Positions 53,840 to 62,699 are shown, numbered from the stretch's first letter. The stretch is 64,000 nucleotides of DNA from Saccharomonospora amisosensis (GCF_011761185.1 NZ_JAAOYM010000001.1:434001-498000), one strand, 5' to 3'. The notes: generated by a model not told the origin, from the letters alone. Made by a program: numbers and translations.

Positions 53840-55288
53840 TCAGGCGGCCGTCTCGGACCCGAGCGCTTCCAGGAACGAGCGCGCCCACCTGTCGACGTCG
53901 TGTGTCAGTACCTGACGACGTAAGGCGCGCATCCTACGCCGACCTTCCGCGGGGTCGAGCGTAATAGCCTGTTCCAGTGCGTTCTTCACCCCGTCCAGAT
54001 CATGCGGGTTGACAAGGAAAGCGCTGCTCAGCTCCGCGGCGGCGCCCGCGAACTCCGAGAGCACCAGTGCTCCGCCCAGATCGTGCCTGCACGCGACGTA
54101 CTCCTTGCAGACCAGGTTCATGCCGTCCCGCAGCGGGGTCACCACCATGACGTCAGCAGCCGTGAAGAACGCCGCCAGTTCGGTGCGGTTCACCGATTGG
54201 TGCAAGTAGTGCACAACCGGACGACCCACCCGTGCGAACTCGCCGTTGATGCGGCCGACCATCTGCTCGATCTCGCTACGCATCTGCTGGTAGTGCTCGA
54301 CCCGTTCGCGGCTGGGCGTAGCGAGTTGGACGAACGTCACGTTCTCCGGCTTCACCCGGCCTTCCTGTAGCAGTTCGTGGAAGGCCTGAAGCCGCAGATC
54401 GATGCCTTTGGTGTAGTCGAGTCGATCGACTCCCAGTAGGATGGTGTCCGGATTGCCCAGATCGGCGCGCACCTGCGCGGCGCGGTCGGCCACCGCCTTG
54501 GTCCTCGCCAGCGTGTCGAGCCCGGCGGCATCGATGGAGATCGGGAACGCGCCGACGCGCACCGTGCGGTCGCCCACCTGTACCATGCCCGGTCGTGATC
54601 GAACGCCCACCGAACCCCGGCTCGGTTCGAGGCCGATCAGTTGCCGCGCCAGCCACAGGAAGTTCTGCGCCCCACCTGGGCGGTGGAAGCCGACGAGGTC
54701 GGCACCGATGAGTCCGCGTACGATCTCGGCTCGCCACGGCATTTGCATGAACAGTTCCACCGGGGGGAACGGGATGTGCAGGAAGAAGCCGATGCGCAGG
54801 TCCGGTCGCAGCTCGCGAAGCATGGACGGCACGAGTTGCAGCTGGTAGTCCTGCACCCACACCGTCGCGCCCTCACCCGCGACGGCCGCGCTCGCCTCGG
54901 CGAATCGCCGGTTCACGCGGACGTAGCTCTCCCACCAACCGCGGTCGAAGATCGGACGCGCCACCACATCGTGGTAGAGCGGCCACAGTGTCGCGTTGGA
55001 GAACCCCTCGTAGTAGTCGCGGACGTCTTCGGAGGTCAGTGCCACCGGGTGGAGTACAAGGCTGTCGTCGGTGAACTCGTCGACCTCGACATCGGGCACG
55101 CCCGGCCAACCGACCCAGGCGCCCTTGCGGGAACGCAGGAAGGGTTCCAGCGCCGAGACGAGGCCGCCGGGGCTCTGTGTCCAGCGCTGGGTCCCGTCGG
55201 CGGAACGTTCCAGGTCTACGGGAAGCCTGTTGGCGACAACGACGAATTCTGCTCTCGCGTTCGACTGTGGTGATCCCGCGGGTGGCAT
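53840..55288 (-). CDS. otsA: Alpha,alpha-trehalose-phosphate synthase (UDP-forming)
   Basis: OtsA joins UDP-glucose (or GDP-glucose) and glucose 6-phosphate to trehalose 6-phosphate. The 482-residue GT20 enzyme has [41 protein letters not shown], the donor-site [13 protein letters not shown] and [16 protein letters not shown]. The length is normal. It is transcribed ahead of the OtsB-GH15 fusion. The intergenic gap holds the palindrome CTCCTTAAGGAG (53809-53820), which supplies the downstream ribosome-binding sequence. Confidence 0.97.
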   Translation of the reverse strand: MPPAGSPQSNARAEFVVVANRLPVDLERSADGTQRWTQSPGGLVSALEPFLRSRKGAWVGWPGVPDVEVDEFTDDSLVLHPVALTSEDVRDYYEGFSNATLWPLYHDVVARPIFDRGWWESYVRVNRRFAEASAAVAGEGATVWVQDYQLQLVPSMLRELRPDLRIGFFLHIPFPPVELFMQMPWRAEIVRGLIGADLVGFHRPGGAQNFLWLARQLIGLEPSRGSVGVRSRPGMVQVGDRTVRVGAFPISIDAAGLDTLARTKAVADRAAQVRADLGNPDTILLGVDRLDYTKGIDLRLQAFHELLQEGRVKPENVTFVQLATPSRERVEHYQQMRSEIEQMVGRINGEFARVGRPVVHYLHQSVNRTELAAFFTAADVMVVTPLRDGMNLVCKEYVACRHDLGGALVLSEFAGAAAELSSAFLVNPHDLDGVKNALEQAITLDPAEGRRRMRALRRQVLTHDVDRWARSFLEALGSETAA

Positions 55289-55312
55289 GGTTAAGACACT
55301 ATCGCGGTGAAC

Positions 55313-56836
55313 TCAATCAAGGCGGCGGCCAGGATCGAGCGGGCCCGCCATTCGTGGCCCCGCGAGCTTGCGTTCCAGCCTGCCGAGTCCGGTACGTAAC
55401 GGCTGTGCGAGGAACTCGCCGAGCACCACGCCCGCGGCCAGTGCCATACCAATCGCGACAGCGGACATCAGGGTCGTCATCGTTCCGCCATCGGCGAGTT
55501 CGGACAGCCCTCGGTAGGTGGCGAGTCCTGGAAGCAGCGGCGTGATCCCCGACACGGCGACGACCAGAGGGGTGACCCGCAGTCTCCTCGCCAGGACGCC
55601 GCCGCCGAGCCCCACCAGGGTCGCGGCAATCGCGGAGGCGACGATCGCCGATGTCTCGAACAACTGCATGGTGCCGTAGGCGCCCGCACCGACCGCGCCC
55701 GCGGCCGCCGCCACCAGCAGCGGGCGCAGCCTGGAGTAGGAGGCAAGTGCGAAGCACGCGGCGGCACCGGAGCCCGCGAGAAGCATGATCGGCAGCGAGA
55801 GCGGGGTGACCCCCGGTACGTCGGGGATGGGGGTGTGGGTAGCGCCCAGCTTGGCCGCCAGGCTGATCGCCCCTGCGACACCCGTGATCAACCCGGCACT
55901 CATCAGTGCCACTTCGAGACTTCGTCCTGCCGCGGTGACGTAGTAGCCGGTGATGGCGTCTTGCACCGCCGAGACCGTGGAAAGGCCGGACAGCAGCACG
56001 GTGAGTGCGGCCGCCACGACGAGCGTGGGTCGTTCCAGCGAGAACAAGTCCAGGTTCACGATCGCGATGGCCGAGATCGTCGCGATGAACCCGCCGACCA
56101 CCTGCTGGAAGAAGAACGGCAGCGCCGCCTTGTTCAGCAGCCGCCCGACCCGGTCGACGAGTGCGCTGATAACGAACGCGATGACCGGTGTCCATCCGGT
56201 GCCACCGAGCAGCAGGGTGATGAACCCGGCCATGCCGCCCCACGCCAGCGTGGACACCCAACGGGGGTAGGGGTGCTTCGCGGTCGTGATGCGGTGGAGT
56301 TCGGTGTAGGCGTCCTCGGCGCTGATTCGACCCCGGATCAGTCGCTGCACGAGCCGTTCGGTGTCCGAGAGCCGGCTGTAGTCGAGGCTGCGCGAGCGGA
56401 CCACCCGTAGCGCGGTGACCGGAGGCAGGTCGCTGCCGCGCAGGCAGCTGACGGTGATCGACGTGAAGATGACGTCAACCTCACAATGAGGTAGCCCCAG
56501 CGCGCGGGTGAGGGTAAGAATCGTCGCGGTCACGTCGGAGGCACCGGCACCACTGGCCATCTGCACCTCGCCGATGCGCACGGCGAGGTCGAGCACCAGG
56601 TGCAGGGTGGCCTCGTCGGGAAGCTCCGGCCCGATGGTCGCGTCAGGAGGCGGCTGGACGGCGGGCAGTTCGCCCGTCGGTGGTTCCAGGATGTGCCAGG
56701 CGCGTTGCCGGGTCTTGCGGCCGCGTTGCTGTCGCGGGTTTCGCTTGTCGTATTGATCCTCGGCCGGGGCCTCCAGGATCTGCCACGCGTGCCGGCGCCG
56801 GGGCGCCGCCGTACGAGCGCGCGGCTTCAGTTTCAT
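55313..56836 (-). CDS. ThrE-type threonine/serine exporter family protein
   Basis: The 507-residue protein is a full-length ThrE-like exporter. It has a basic N-terminal cytoplasmic region (1-95), the conserved DUF1212 domain (LVLDLAVRIGEVQMASGAGASDVTATI, about 112-138), about five membrane segments, and a second ThrB-like five-helix domain ending near residue 480. Family members export threonine and serine by proton exchange. GGAGG six bases before ATG 56836 supports the start. The N-terminal region contains a duplicated octapeptide, AWQILEAP (17-24) and AWHILEPP (46-53). Confidence 0.87.
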   Translation of the reverse strand: MKLKPRARTAAPRRRHAWQILEAPAEDQYDKRNPRQQRGRKTRQRAWHILEPPTGELPAVQPPPDATIGPELPDEATLHLVLDLAVRIGEVQMASGAGASDVTATILTLTRALGLPHCEVDVIFTSITVSCLRGSDLPPVTALRVVRSRSLDYSRLSDTERLVQRLIRGRISAEDAYTELHRITTAKHPYPRWVSTLAWGGMAGFITLLLGGTGWTPVIAFVISALVDRVGRLLNKAALPFFFQQVVGGFIATISAIAIVNLDLFSLERPTLVVAAALTVLLSGLSTVSAVQDAITGYYVTAAGRSLEVALMSAGLITGVAGAISLAAKLGATHTPIPDVPGVTPLSLPIMLLAGSGAAACFALASYSRLRPLLVAAAAGAVGAGAYGTMQLFETSAIVASAIAATLVGLGGGVLARRLRVTPLVVAVSGITPLLPGLATYRGLSELADGGTMTTLMSAVAIGMALAAGVVLGEFLAQPLRTGLGRLERKLAGPRMAGPLDPGRRLD

Positions 56837-56977
56837 CTCCCACCTCCTCACGGGTCCCCGAGGGTGCATCGACTGCCAGGTCCCGGGCGTTGCACGCTGA
56901 CCACCGTGGCGTGTACCACGTTCATTCATAACGGTGACCGGGCAAGCTCAGACCACGGTAATTGCGTCCGGCCCGTT

Positions 56978-56999
56978 GGAGGCGGCCGCGGCCGCCTCC
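56978..56999. repeat. 22-bp perfect palindrome between thrE and the tRNA gene
   Basis: The sequence GGAGGCGGCCG is followed immediately by its exact reverse complement, giving a 22-bp self-complementary element with no loop. It lies 142 bp upstream of the exporter start and 69 bp before the tRNA. No T-tract follows, so a terminator role is uncertain. Confidence 0.8.
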
Positions 57000-57030
57000 G
57001 GGCGGTAGGTGTGGCGCACGTGACGGCGGA

Positions 57031-57036
57031 TATAGT
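57031..57036 (+). promoter_or_regulatory. Predicted -10 element of the tRNA-Thr promoter
   Basis: TATAGT lies 31 bases upstream of the mature tRNA 5' end. The -35 region (near 57008-57013) is poor, as often seen for CarD-dependent actinobacterial stable-RNA promoters. Confidence 0.5.
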
Positions 57037-57067
57037 GGACGGGTCCGCCGCAGGGGTGGTGGGACAG

Positions 57068-57140
57068 GCCGGTATAGCTCAGTTGGTAGAGCATCTGTCT
57101 TGTAAACAGAAGGTCAGGGGTTCGAGCCCCCTTGCCGGCT
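57068..57140 (+). tRNA. tRNA-Thr (anticodon TGT)
   Basis: The 73-base sequence folds as a full cloverleaf. The acceptor stem GCCGGTA pairs with TGCCGGC (one G-T pair), the D-arm has AGCTCAGTTGGTAGAGC, the anticodon stem TCTGT/ACAGA holds loop CTTGTAA with anticodon TGT at 57101-57103, and the T-arm AGGGG/CCCCT holds TTCGAGC. The terminal CCA is not encoded. It decodes ACA and, by wobble, ACG. Confidence 0.97.
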
Positions 57141-57191
57141 CAGCTCTTCGATCATGACACCGGTAGGCACGTCGTGGCCGCGACCGGCTGG

Positions 57192-58061
57192 TCAACTCCG
57201 AGGGTCCCGGCAGAGGTCCCTTACCTCGGGATACCGCCTAAAGCCTGCCGCTTCGTAGGTGGCGACGGCACCGATATTGGAGCTCGGTGTGCAGACCATC
57301 GCGCTTGACGAGCCAAGCTGCCGGAGTGCTGCCGCCGCGGCGACAGTGATCGCCTTCCCGTGGCCGTGACCGCGATGTTCCCTGTGCACGCCCATGGGTT
57401 CGAGCAGTCCGGGCCTGCCCGGACCGGCCGACCACACCGTCACCGTCGCCACCGCGTCGCCTTCGTCGTCATACGCGACCAGACAGCGGGCGTCGGCGTA
57501 CGGCAGTCCGGCCGCCATCGCGTGCCAGCGTTCGTCGGTGAACGGCGACCCATCGAACGATGCCCGTTGTAGGGCGGTCCGCACGCGTGCCAGCTCCCGC
57601 CGGACCACCTCGATCCGCAAGTCCGGGTCCTTCACCGGCTCGGTGAGGTCGCGGTGCAGCGGCGTCCACGGCTCGCCCGCGCTCCAGCCGTACTCGAGCA
57701 GCGGTTCCTGGATCAGTGCGCCCATCGGTGCTTCGACGCACACCTTCCCCCCCGGCAGCACACCGCGGTCCGGCTCGACAAGGTCGGCAACGAGTTGTCG
57801 CGCCAGCTCGTCGTCTTGCCGCGCCTGCGGCGCGATCGTCATTCGCAACAGTTTCGGACCGTCCAGCAGCCCGACGGCGAGTACTTCCCCGTCTCGCTTC
57901 CAGGTACGGATCGCGGCGGCCGTCGCTTCCGTTCCGAACCGCCAGAACCAGCCCAAATCCCCCGGATGCAGCTGGATCACCCCGTCGCTCTGCCACTCAC
58001 GTAGCACGCTCACGGCTTCGCTCAGCTTGTCGATAGCGGGCGTGCCCAGCTCGATAGCCAT
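57192..58061 (-). CDS. GNAT-family N-acetyltransferase
   Basis: The 289-residue protein seems to hold two GNAT-like units. The C-terminal unit has the acetyl-CoA signature LEPMGVHREHRGHGHGKAIT (R/QxxGxG/A) and the NIGAVATYEAAGF motif. The N-terminal half has a weaker GNAT pattern (DGEVLAVGLLDGPKLLRMTIAPQ). Substrate is unknown. I chose ATG 58061; ATG 58094 would add 11 residues, and the open frame continuing upstream has no protein character. It diverges from the TetR gene at 58173, with an operator between them. Confidence 0.8.
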   Translation of the reverse strand: MAIELGTPAIDKLSEAVSVLREWQSDGVIQLHPGDLGWFWRFGTEATAAAIRTWKRDGEVLAVGLLDGPKLLRMTIAPQARQDDELARQLVADLVEPDRGVLPGGKVCVEAPMGALIQEPLLEYGWSAGEPWTPLHRDLTEPVKDPDLRIEVVRRELARVRTALQRASFDGSPFTDERWHAMAAGLPYADARCLVAYDDEGDAVATVTVWSAGPGRPGLLEPMGVHREHRGHGHGKAITVAAAAALRQLGSSSAMVCTPSSNIGAVATYEAAGFRRYPEVRDLCRDPRS

Positions 58062-58138
58062 GCGCCGATCGAATACCACCACTCGGGTTCGCATCCGGTT
58101 TTCGGCCGGTGATGAAGCGGTGGGCAGCCTCGATATTT

Positions 58139-58159
58139 GATCGATCGGTCTTGTTTGGG
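58139..58159 (+). promoter_or_regulatory. TetR operator, copy 1
   Basis: GATCGATCGGTCTTGTTTG (followed by GG) lies just upstream of the TetR start at 58173. The same 21-base element, with 19 of 21 positions identical, lies in the opposite orientation at 58789-58809. Two such copies flanking the regulator are best read as its binding sites. Confidence 0.7.
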
Positions 58160-58172
58160 GTAGCTTCTGTGT

Positions 58173-58754
58173 GTGGCGCGGACGAAAGAGTTCGATCCGG
58201 ACACGGTGTTGCAGCGAGCGCTGGAGTTGTTCTGGGAGCGTGGCTACGAGGCGACATCGATGGCGGATCTTGTTGAGCACCTCGGTGTAGCCAGGGCGAG
58301 TATCTATGCCACGTTCGGGGGCAAGCGTGAGCTGTACCTGAAGGCGCTGGACGGCTATCTGCGGGCGCAGGACCCCCGTGTGGTGGAGCGGCTGTCGCAG
58401 CCGGGTCCGGTGCTGCCCGCGGTGCGGGCACTGGTCGAGTCCTATGTGGCCGAGTCGCTGGCCGACGAGCGCCGCCGGGGCTGCATGGTGGTGAACGCGG
58501 CGGTCGAACTGGCACCTCGGGATCGCCAGGTCGCCCGTGGGGTGCAGGCGAGTTGGGACACGCTGGAAACCGCTCTGGTGTCCGCGCTGATGCGAGCACG
58601 GTCGCAGGGGGAGATCTCCGGGGAGCGGGACCCGAGGGCGCTCGCGCGGTTCCTGCTGGTGATGCTGCAGGGCATCCGGGTGCTCGGAAGGGCTGATCCC
58701 GATCCGGCGCGACTGTGGGACGCGGCCGAGCAGGCGATGGCGGTGCTGCGGTAG
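58173..58754 (+). CDS. TetR/AcrR-family transcriptional regulator
   Basis: The 193-residue protein has the TetR helix-turn-helix (ALELFWERGYEATSMADLVEHLGVARASIYATFGGKRELYL, about residues 17-57, in overlapping parts). Its ligand domain is of the AcrR-like C16 type, with ADERRRGCMVVNAAVEL. GTG 58173 is the start. It is followed by the broken transporter and an intact SDR gene, and both the TetR promoter and the next promoter hold the same operator sequence. Repression of itself and the SDR transcript, relieved by a small molecule, is the likely scheme. Confidence 0.88.
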   Translation: MARTKEFDPDTVLQRALELFWERGYEATSMADLVEHLGVARASIYATFGGKRELYLKALDGYLRAQDPRVVERLSQPGPVLPAVRALVESYVAESLADERRRGCMVVNAAVELAPRDRQVARGVQASWDTLETALVSALMRARSQGEISGERDPRALARFLLVMLQGIRVLGRADPDPARLWDAAEQAMAVLR

Positions 58755-58788
58755 CCCGTTCCATCCGCGCGACGGGCATTTCCGTGCT

Positions 58789-58809
58789 CCCAAACAAGAA
58801 CGATTGATC
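58789..58809 (-). promoter_or_regulatory. TetR operator, copy 2
   Basis: On the reverse strand this reads GATCAATCGTTCTTGTTTG (followed by GG), 19 of 21 matches to copy 1. It lies immediately upstream of the transporter remnant and 580 bp before the SDR gene. Confidence 0.7.
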
Positions 58810-58813
58810 TAGT

Positions 58814-59391
58814 ATGGCAGGGGTTATGGCTGAGGTGGTGGCGCGCCGAGGAACTGCGAGCGGCCGACGGTTGGCGTTCACGCTTCTGGGAGCGCGCGGC
58901 GGTCCTGCGCGCAGGTCACGCTTATCGCGGCGATCACCGTGCTCACCGTGGCGCTCCCGGCGGTACAGGTGGATCTCGGTGTCGACGACGCGGGGCTGGT
59001 GCTCGCGAGCTCGGCCTACGGGGTGGCGTTCGGCGGTTTGCTGCTGTTCGGCGGCAGCAGGCGTCCTGCGCCTGCAAGCAGCAGCCCGGCAACGAGCAAC
59101 GGTTGCGTTCCCAGCCGCACGCGAGCCCAGTCAACCAGCGGGCCCGCGGTCAGTAATGCCACGGCCGGTAGGGCCGTCGCCAATACCGCGATGGAGGTCG
59201 GCCCGCCGGTCGGGCTCGCGGTGTTGGTTCCACTCGCCTCCTCCTATGCGGCGTCCCGGCACTACCTGCCATCGGCCGAGGCGACGGGCAAGGGATACGG
59301 CTTCGCGTTCACTCTCGCCTTCGCCGCCACGGCAGCCTTGGCGCTGGTCGCGCACCTGGAAATCGGAAGAAGAATCGGAAGGAAGCCATGA
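58814..59391 (+). pseudogene. MFS drug-transporter remnant, deleted and partly inverted
   Basis: The start (ATG 58814 or 58826) reads [10 protein letters not shown]. After a frameshift near 58900 comes [20 protein letters not shown] and [15 protein letters not shown], the first two membrane helices of a DHA2-type MFS exporter. The 3' end reads [20 protein letters not shown] and LGLAVL-like sequence, the last helices. About 300 codons are missing between them. The short middle piece, about 59055-59160, makes MFS sense only on the reverse strand ([18 protein letters not shown]). The gene therefore suffered both deletion and inversion. Its stop overlaps the SDR start. Confidence 0.75.
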
Positions 59392-60146
59392 ATCGTCGTT
59401 TCGCAGGCAAGGTCGTTCTCGTCACCGGTGGCGGTTCCGGCATTGGCAGGGCTACCGCCGTGGCATTCGCACGCGAAGGTGCGACGGTCGCCGTGGCCGG
59501 GCGCAGTCCCGAACCGCTGGCGAGGACCGTCGAACTCATCGGGGAAGCCGGTGGCGAGGGCAGCGCGATCCCCGCCGATGTGTCTCGCCCCGAAGACGTA
59601 GCCGGACTTGTCGAAACCGCTGTGGACCGTCACGGTGGCCTGCACGTGGCGTTCAACAACGCGGGTGTCCTTGCGGCGGGAGCGATCGCCGACATCGACG
59701 AGGCGGACTGGGATCGGCTGCTGGCCATCAACCTCACCGGCGTGTGGCTTTCGATGAAGCACGAGATCAGTTACATGCGTGCTCACGGTGGTGGCACCAT
59801 CGTCAACACCGCCTCCAACCTCGGTGCGCACATGCGGCTCGCCTCGCTTGGCGCGTACGCGGCTTCCAAGGCCGCCGTCAGTGCACTGACCCGAACAGCG
59901 GCCAGGGAGTACATCGACGACGGAATCCGGATCAACGCGATCAGCCCCGGACCCATCGACACGACCATGTCGCTGCAACAAGGCGAAACCGAGGCCGACC
60001 GTGCCGACCGCATGAAGACGGTGCTGCCCGCCCGCAGGGTCGGGACGCTGGACGAAGCAGCCGCTGCCGTGCTCTGGCTCGCCTCTGCCGAGTCCAGCTA
60101 CACCATCGGCCACGATCTGGTCCTCGACGGTGGCGCGACCGCATAA
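59388..60146 (+). CDS. Short-chain dehydrogenase/reductase
   Basis: The 252-residue classical SDR has the cofactor loop [11 protein letters not shown] (about residues 12-22), NNAGV, the catalytic Ser in NTASNLG and the YAASK dyad (Tyr and Lys). An Arg (AGRS) at the end of strand 2 suggests NADP preference. The substrate is unknown. The ATG overlaps the end of the transporter remnant by four bases, showing that the two genes were once an operon under TetR control. Confidence 0.92.
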   Translation: MNRRFAGKVVLVTGGGSGIGRATAVAFAREGATVAVAGRSPEPLARTVELIGEAGGEGSAIPADVSRPEDVAGLVETAVDRHGGLHVAFNNAGVLAAGAIADIDEADWDRLLAINLTGVWLSMKHEISYMRAHGGGTIVNTASNLGAHMRLASLGAYAASKAAVSALTRTAAREYIDDGIRINAISPGPIDTTMSLQQGETEADRADRMKTVLPARRVGTLDEAAAAVLWLASAESSYTIGHDLVLDGGATA

Positions 60147-60163
60147 CCTGGTCCGGTTCCCCG

Positions 60164-60203
60164 CGCCGGTGTGTGCCACGTGCCGATAACGGCCACACCG
60201 GCG
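60164..60203. terminator. Hairpin downstream of the SDR gene
   Basis: CGCCGGTGTG (60164-60173) pairs with CACACCGGCG (60194-60203) across a 20-base loop, 17 bases after the SDR stop and 80 bases from the end of the convergent methyltransferase gene. No T-tract follows. Confidence 0.6.
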
Positions 60204-60282
60204 TCGGCCGCTGCGGTGGTTGGCACACCATCATGTCGAGCATGTGGTGGGTTCCAGCCGTTGTTCCAGTTCGTTGCCCGGT

Positions 60283-61029
60283 TCAGCGGCGGGTCGCCTG
60301 CACGAAGGTGACCCGGCCGAACCTGTGGTCGGCGTGCGCGACCTCGCCTGCGTCCTCGAACCCGGCTGCCGTCAGCAGGGCGACGATGCCGTTGCCCTGG
60401 TTGCGCGCAACGACCGGGCTGTGCGCCACCCTGGAACGCATCAGCCGGGGTAGGTGGCGCAGCGCCCGAAGCAAACCGTGGCCATGGTCGTGCTCGGGTA
60501 GGTAGTCTTCCACATTGGACGATGGGCCGCCGAAGTCCGCTATGGTGACCTTCCCACCTGGCCGAAGTACGCGCAGCGCCTCGCGGCCGAAGGCCGTCCT
60601 GCCGTCGTCGTCAATGTGGTGCAGCGCCAGCGACGAGACCACATGGTCGGCCGATGCGTCCGCTGTGGGAAATCGGTCGGCATATCCCTGTACGAGGGTG
60701 AGTGCCACACCCCGGCGTCGCGCCTTGCGCGCGGCCCTGTGCAGGGCGGCCGCGTCGGGGTCGAGAGCGGTGACCTGCGCTCGAGGCTGTGCCCTTAGCA
60801 GGGTGAGCGACAGGTTGCCGGTGCCGCAGCCCACATCGATCACCGCCTGGCCGGGCGCGACGCCCGCCAGTTCGACCGTGCGTTCGTACAACGCGCGAAC
60901 ACCGACCACCCGCGCGAAGGCGTCGTAGCAGGGCAGCAGCCAGCTCTTGCCCGCGCCCGGCAGGAACGACCTATCTCGCTCCGCCGGGGTGCGCTGATCG
61001 AGGATGCGTACGCCGGTAGTCGGTTTCAT
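60283..61029 (-). CDS. Class I SAM-dependent methyltransferase
   Basis: The 248-residue protein has motif I VIDVGCGTGNLSLTLL (about residues 63-78), acidic post-I ALDPDAAAL, HVVSSLALHHIDD and VLRPGGKVTIADFGG, as in the UbiE-like group. The N-terminal 55 residues (SFLPGAGKSWLLPCYDAFARV) are typical of methyltransferases acting on hydrophobic or arsenic-like substrates, but the target is not clear. ATG 61029 is a good start with AGGGAGT upstream. It diverges from the AraC gene at 61114. Confidence 0.85.
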   Translation of the reverse strand: MKPTTGVRILDQRTPAERDRSFLPGAGKSWLLPCYDAFARVVGVRALYERTVELAGVAPGQAVIDVGCGTGNLSLTLLRAQPRAQVTALDPDAAALHRAARKARRRGVALTLVQGYADRFPTADASADHVVSSLALHHIDDDGRTAFGREALRVLRPGGKVTIADFGGPSSNVEDYLPEHDHGHGLLRALRHLPRLMRSRVAHSPVVARNQGNGIVALLTAAGFEDAGEVAHADHRFGRVTFVQATRR

Positions 61030-61113
61030 GAGTACTCCCTTTGGCTCGGTTTGCCTTTACCCCGCCAGTCTTGGACATCCTGTGGTCGCCATGCAGGACG
61101 TACATTGGTAGGC

Positions 61114-62049
61114 ATGGGACATTCTTCGGTCGAGCGAGTGCGGGGCTCTGCCTCGCGGCTGCGTAGGGTGCTGCCTGACGGGACTCCGGTCTACCGCCAC
61201 GACCAGCGCCCCGGTCTGCCCCCGGTCTGGGTGACCCGGTTCGATACCGACTCGCTGCCCACCGAACTCCCGTCGAATCACCGGCACGCTCACGACTTCC
61301 TCGTCCTGGTGTACATCGAGGAGGGGGACGGCTCGTTCGTGGCCGGCGGCACCGAGCGGCCGTTGCGCGCGGGCTTGGTTCACGCGGTGCCGCCAGGACA
61401 GGTGGTCGACGTCGCGGCGGTCGCCGAGCTTGCTCACAGCTACGGGTGGTCGGTCGCGTTCACGCCGGATGCCGTTCCCGCGCTCGCCTCGGTTTCCCCG
61501 CTGACGTGGACCCACCACCCGCTGCTCGCGTTGTTCGCGCCCGGCGCGGGCCAGGGTCGGGTTGCCGAGGCCGACCGGGCGCGCTGGTCGGCGTGGTTGG
61601 CGGAACTGGCCGAGGAACTCGCCGACCCGGATCGGCTCGGGGCGCGCGACGCCATCGCCGCGCTGCTCACCCGCGTCCTGGTCGCGGCGGCGCGGCTGGT
61701 GCCCAAGCCACCGGCTACACCTGACCCACTCGTGCAACGGGTTTTCGATCAGATCGAGGCGGTGTTTCGGGAGCCGGTCTCGGCAGCGGACATCGCTCGC
61801 GCACTCGGCTACACCCCGGGGCACCTCACGACGGTTGTCCGGCAGCGCACCGGCCGTCCGCTGCTGGAATGGCTTACCGAGCGCCGCATGACGGAGGTCC
61901 GCAGGCTGTTGCGTGAAACCGAACTGCCGCTGGACGTCGTCGCTGCCCGGACCGGGCTACGGGACGCCACCTATCTGGTTCGGCGCTTCCGGCGCCGCTA
62001 CGGGATCACCCCGCGACGATGGCGCCGCGGCCAGCGAGCCCTGCCCTGA
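61114..62049 (+). CDS. AraC-family transcriptional regulator
   Basis: The 311-residue protein has an N-terminal cupin sensor (HRHAHDFLVLVYIEEGDGSF, about residues 56-75) and a C-terminal double helix-turn-helix (SAADIARALGYTPGHLTTVV and PLDVVAARTGLRDATYLVRR), ending in the usual GITPRRWRR. The cupin type suggests binding of a small molecule. ATG 61114 gives the normal length; the frame continuing upstream to 61051 crosses the intergenic promoter region. It probably controls itself and the divergent methyltransferase gene. Confidence 0.88.
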   Translation: MGHSSVERVRGSASRLRRVLPDGTPVYRHDQRPGLPPVWVTRFDTDSLPTELPSNHRHAHDFLVLVYIEEGDGSFVAGGTERPLRAGLVHAVPPGQVVDVAAVAELAHSYGWSVAFTPDAVPALASVSPLTWTHHPLLALFAPGAGQGRVAEADRARWSAWLAELAEELADPDRLGARDAIAALLTRVLVAAARLVPKPPATPDPLVQRVFDQIEAVFREPVSAADIARALGYTPGHLTTVVRQRTGRPLLEWLTERRMTEVRRLLRETELPLDVVAARTGLRDATYLVRRFRRRYGITPRRWRRGQRALP

Positions 62050-62302
62050 CGCTCGGTGCCCTGACGGCTCTCGCCATAAAAGGTCTCGACCACTGCGGCC
62101 ACACGTTGCTCGCCGATGGTCTCGCACGGTGGGCGTCTTGTCGATCCCCCGGTCAATATTTGAGAAAACCTGCCCGGGAAAGGGAGCGGCTGCTAACGTG
62201 ACGCCAACCCGTAGCGCTTTCGTTATCGCGCCTTCGGTTGCCGATTCCCAGGTCGGCCGCCGGGGGCCTTCTCCGCGAATGTAAAGGGAGTAACCGCCGG
62301 TC

Positions 62303-62617
62303 ATGTCTGACGGAGTCAGAACGCTCCGTGCGTGCAAGGAGGGCCATGTGCTCAGCTATCCGGAAGCGCTCGACAACCGGGCCAATGTGGAGGAGGTGGA
62401 TCTCGCCTTCTGTTCGTACTGCCCGTGTCGCACGGTCTATCTGGTAGTGATCTCGCCGGGCGAGGGAGCCCGTGTCGCGGCCGTGGGTGGACCGCAACTG
62501 TTCGAATGGCTGGAGGAACAGGACTGGCCGAGGTCCACATACGTGGGCCACGACGGCAGCATGTTCCTTTACCGAATGGTGCCGAGTCCGCTTGACCTCA
62601 TTCTGGCCTTCCAGTGA
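62303..62617 (+). CDS. Small hypothetical protein with cysteine cluster
   Basis: I do not recognise this 104-residue soluble protein. It contains Cys11 and a cluster at 37-42 (CSYCPC, three Cys), which could bind a metal or form a redox site, and conserved-looking aromatic segments (FEWLEEQDWPRSTYVGH and GSMFLYRM). AGGGAG about 13 bases upstream and normal codon use support ATG 62303. It converges with the YeeE/YedE genes and shares a strong terminator with them. Confidence 0.65.
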   Translation: MSDGVRTLRACKEGHVLSYPEALDNRANVEEVDLAFCSYCPCRTVYLVVISPGEGARVAAVGGPQLFEWLEEQDWPRSTYVGHDGSMFLYRMVPSPLDLILAFQ

Positions 62618-62628
62618 CGGCAGCACGA

Positions 62629-62677
62629 ATTCCGCGTCGCATTCGAAAACCCACCTGCTTCGAATGCGACGCGGAAT
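62629..62677. terminator. Long hairpin terminator between convergent genes
   Basis: A perfect 19-bp stem (62629-62647 with 62659-62677, starting ATTCCGCGTCGCATTCGAA) encloses an 11-base loop. It lies 12 bases after the stop of the small hypothetical gene and 23 bases from the end of the YeeE gene. Confidence 0.9.
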
Positions 62678-62699
62678 GTGGTGACGCCCGGCGAGGCCG

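Noticed and set aside
58062-58793. An N-terminal extension of the GNAT protein up to 58793
   Set aside because: The extension lies antisense to TetR and lacks any domain.
58814-60505. One long 563-codon open frame spanning the MFS remnant and SDR gene
   Set aside because: Beyond about residue 30 it is Arg-rich shadow sequence in the wrong frame. The SDR gene is clearly in another frame from 59388.
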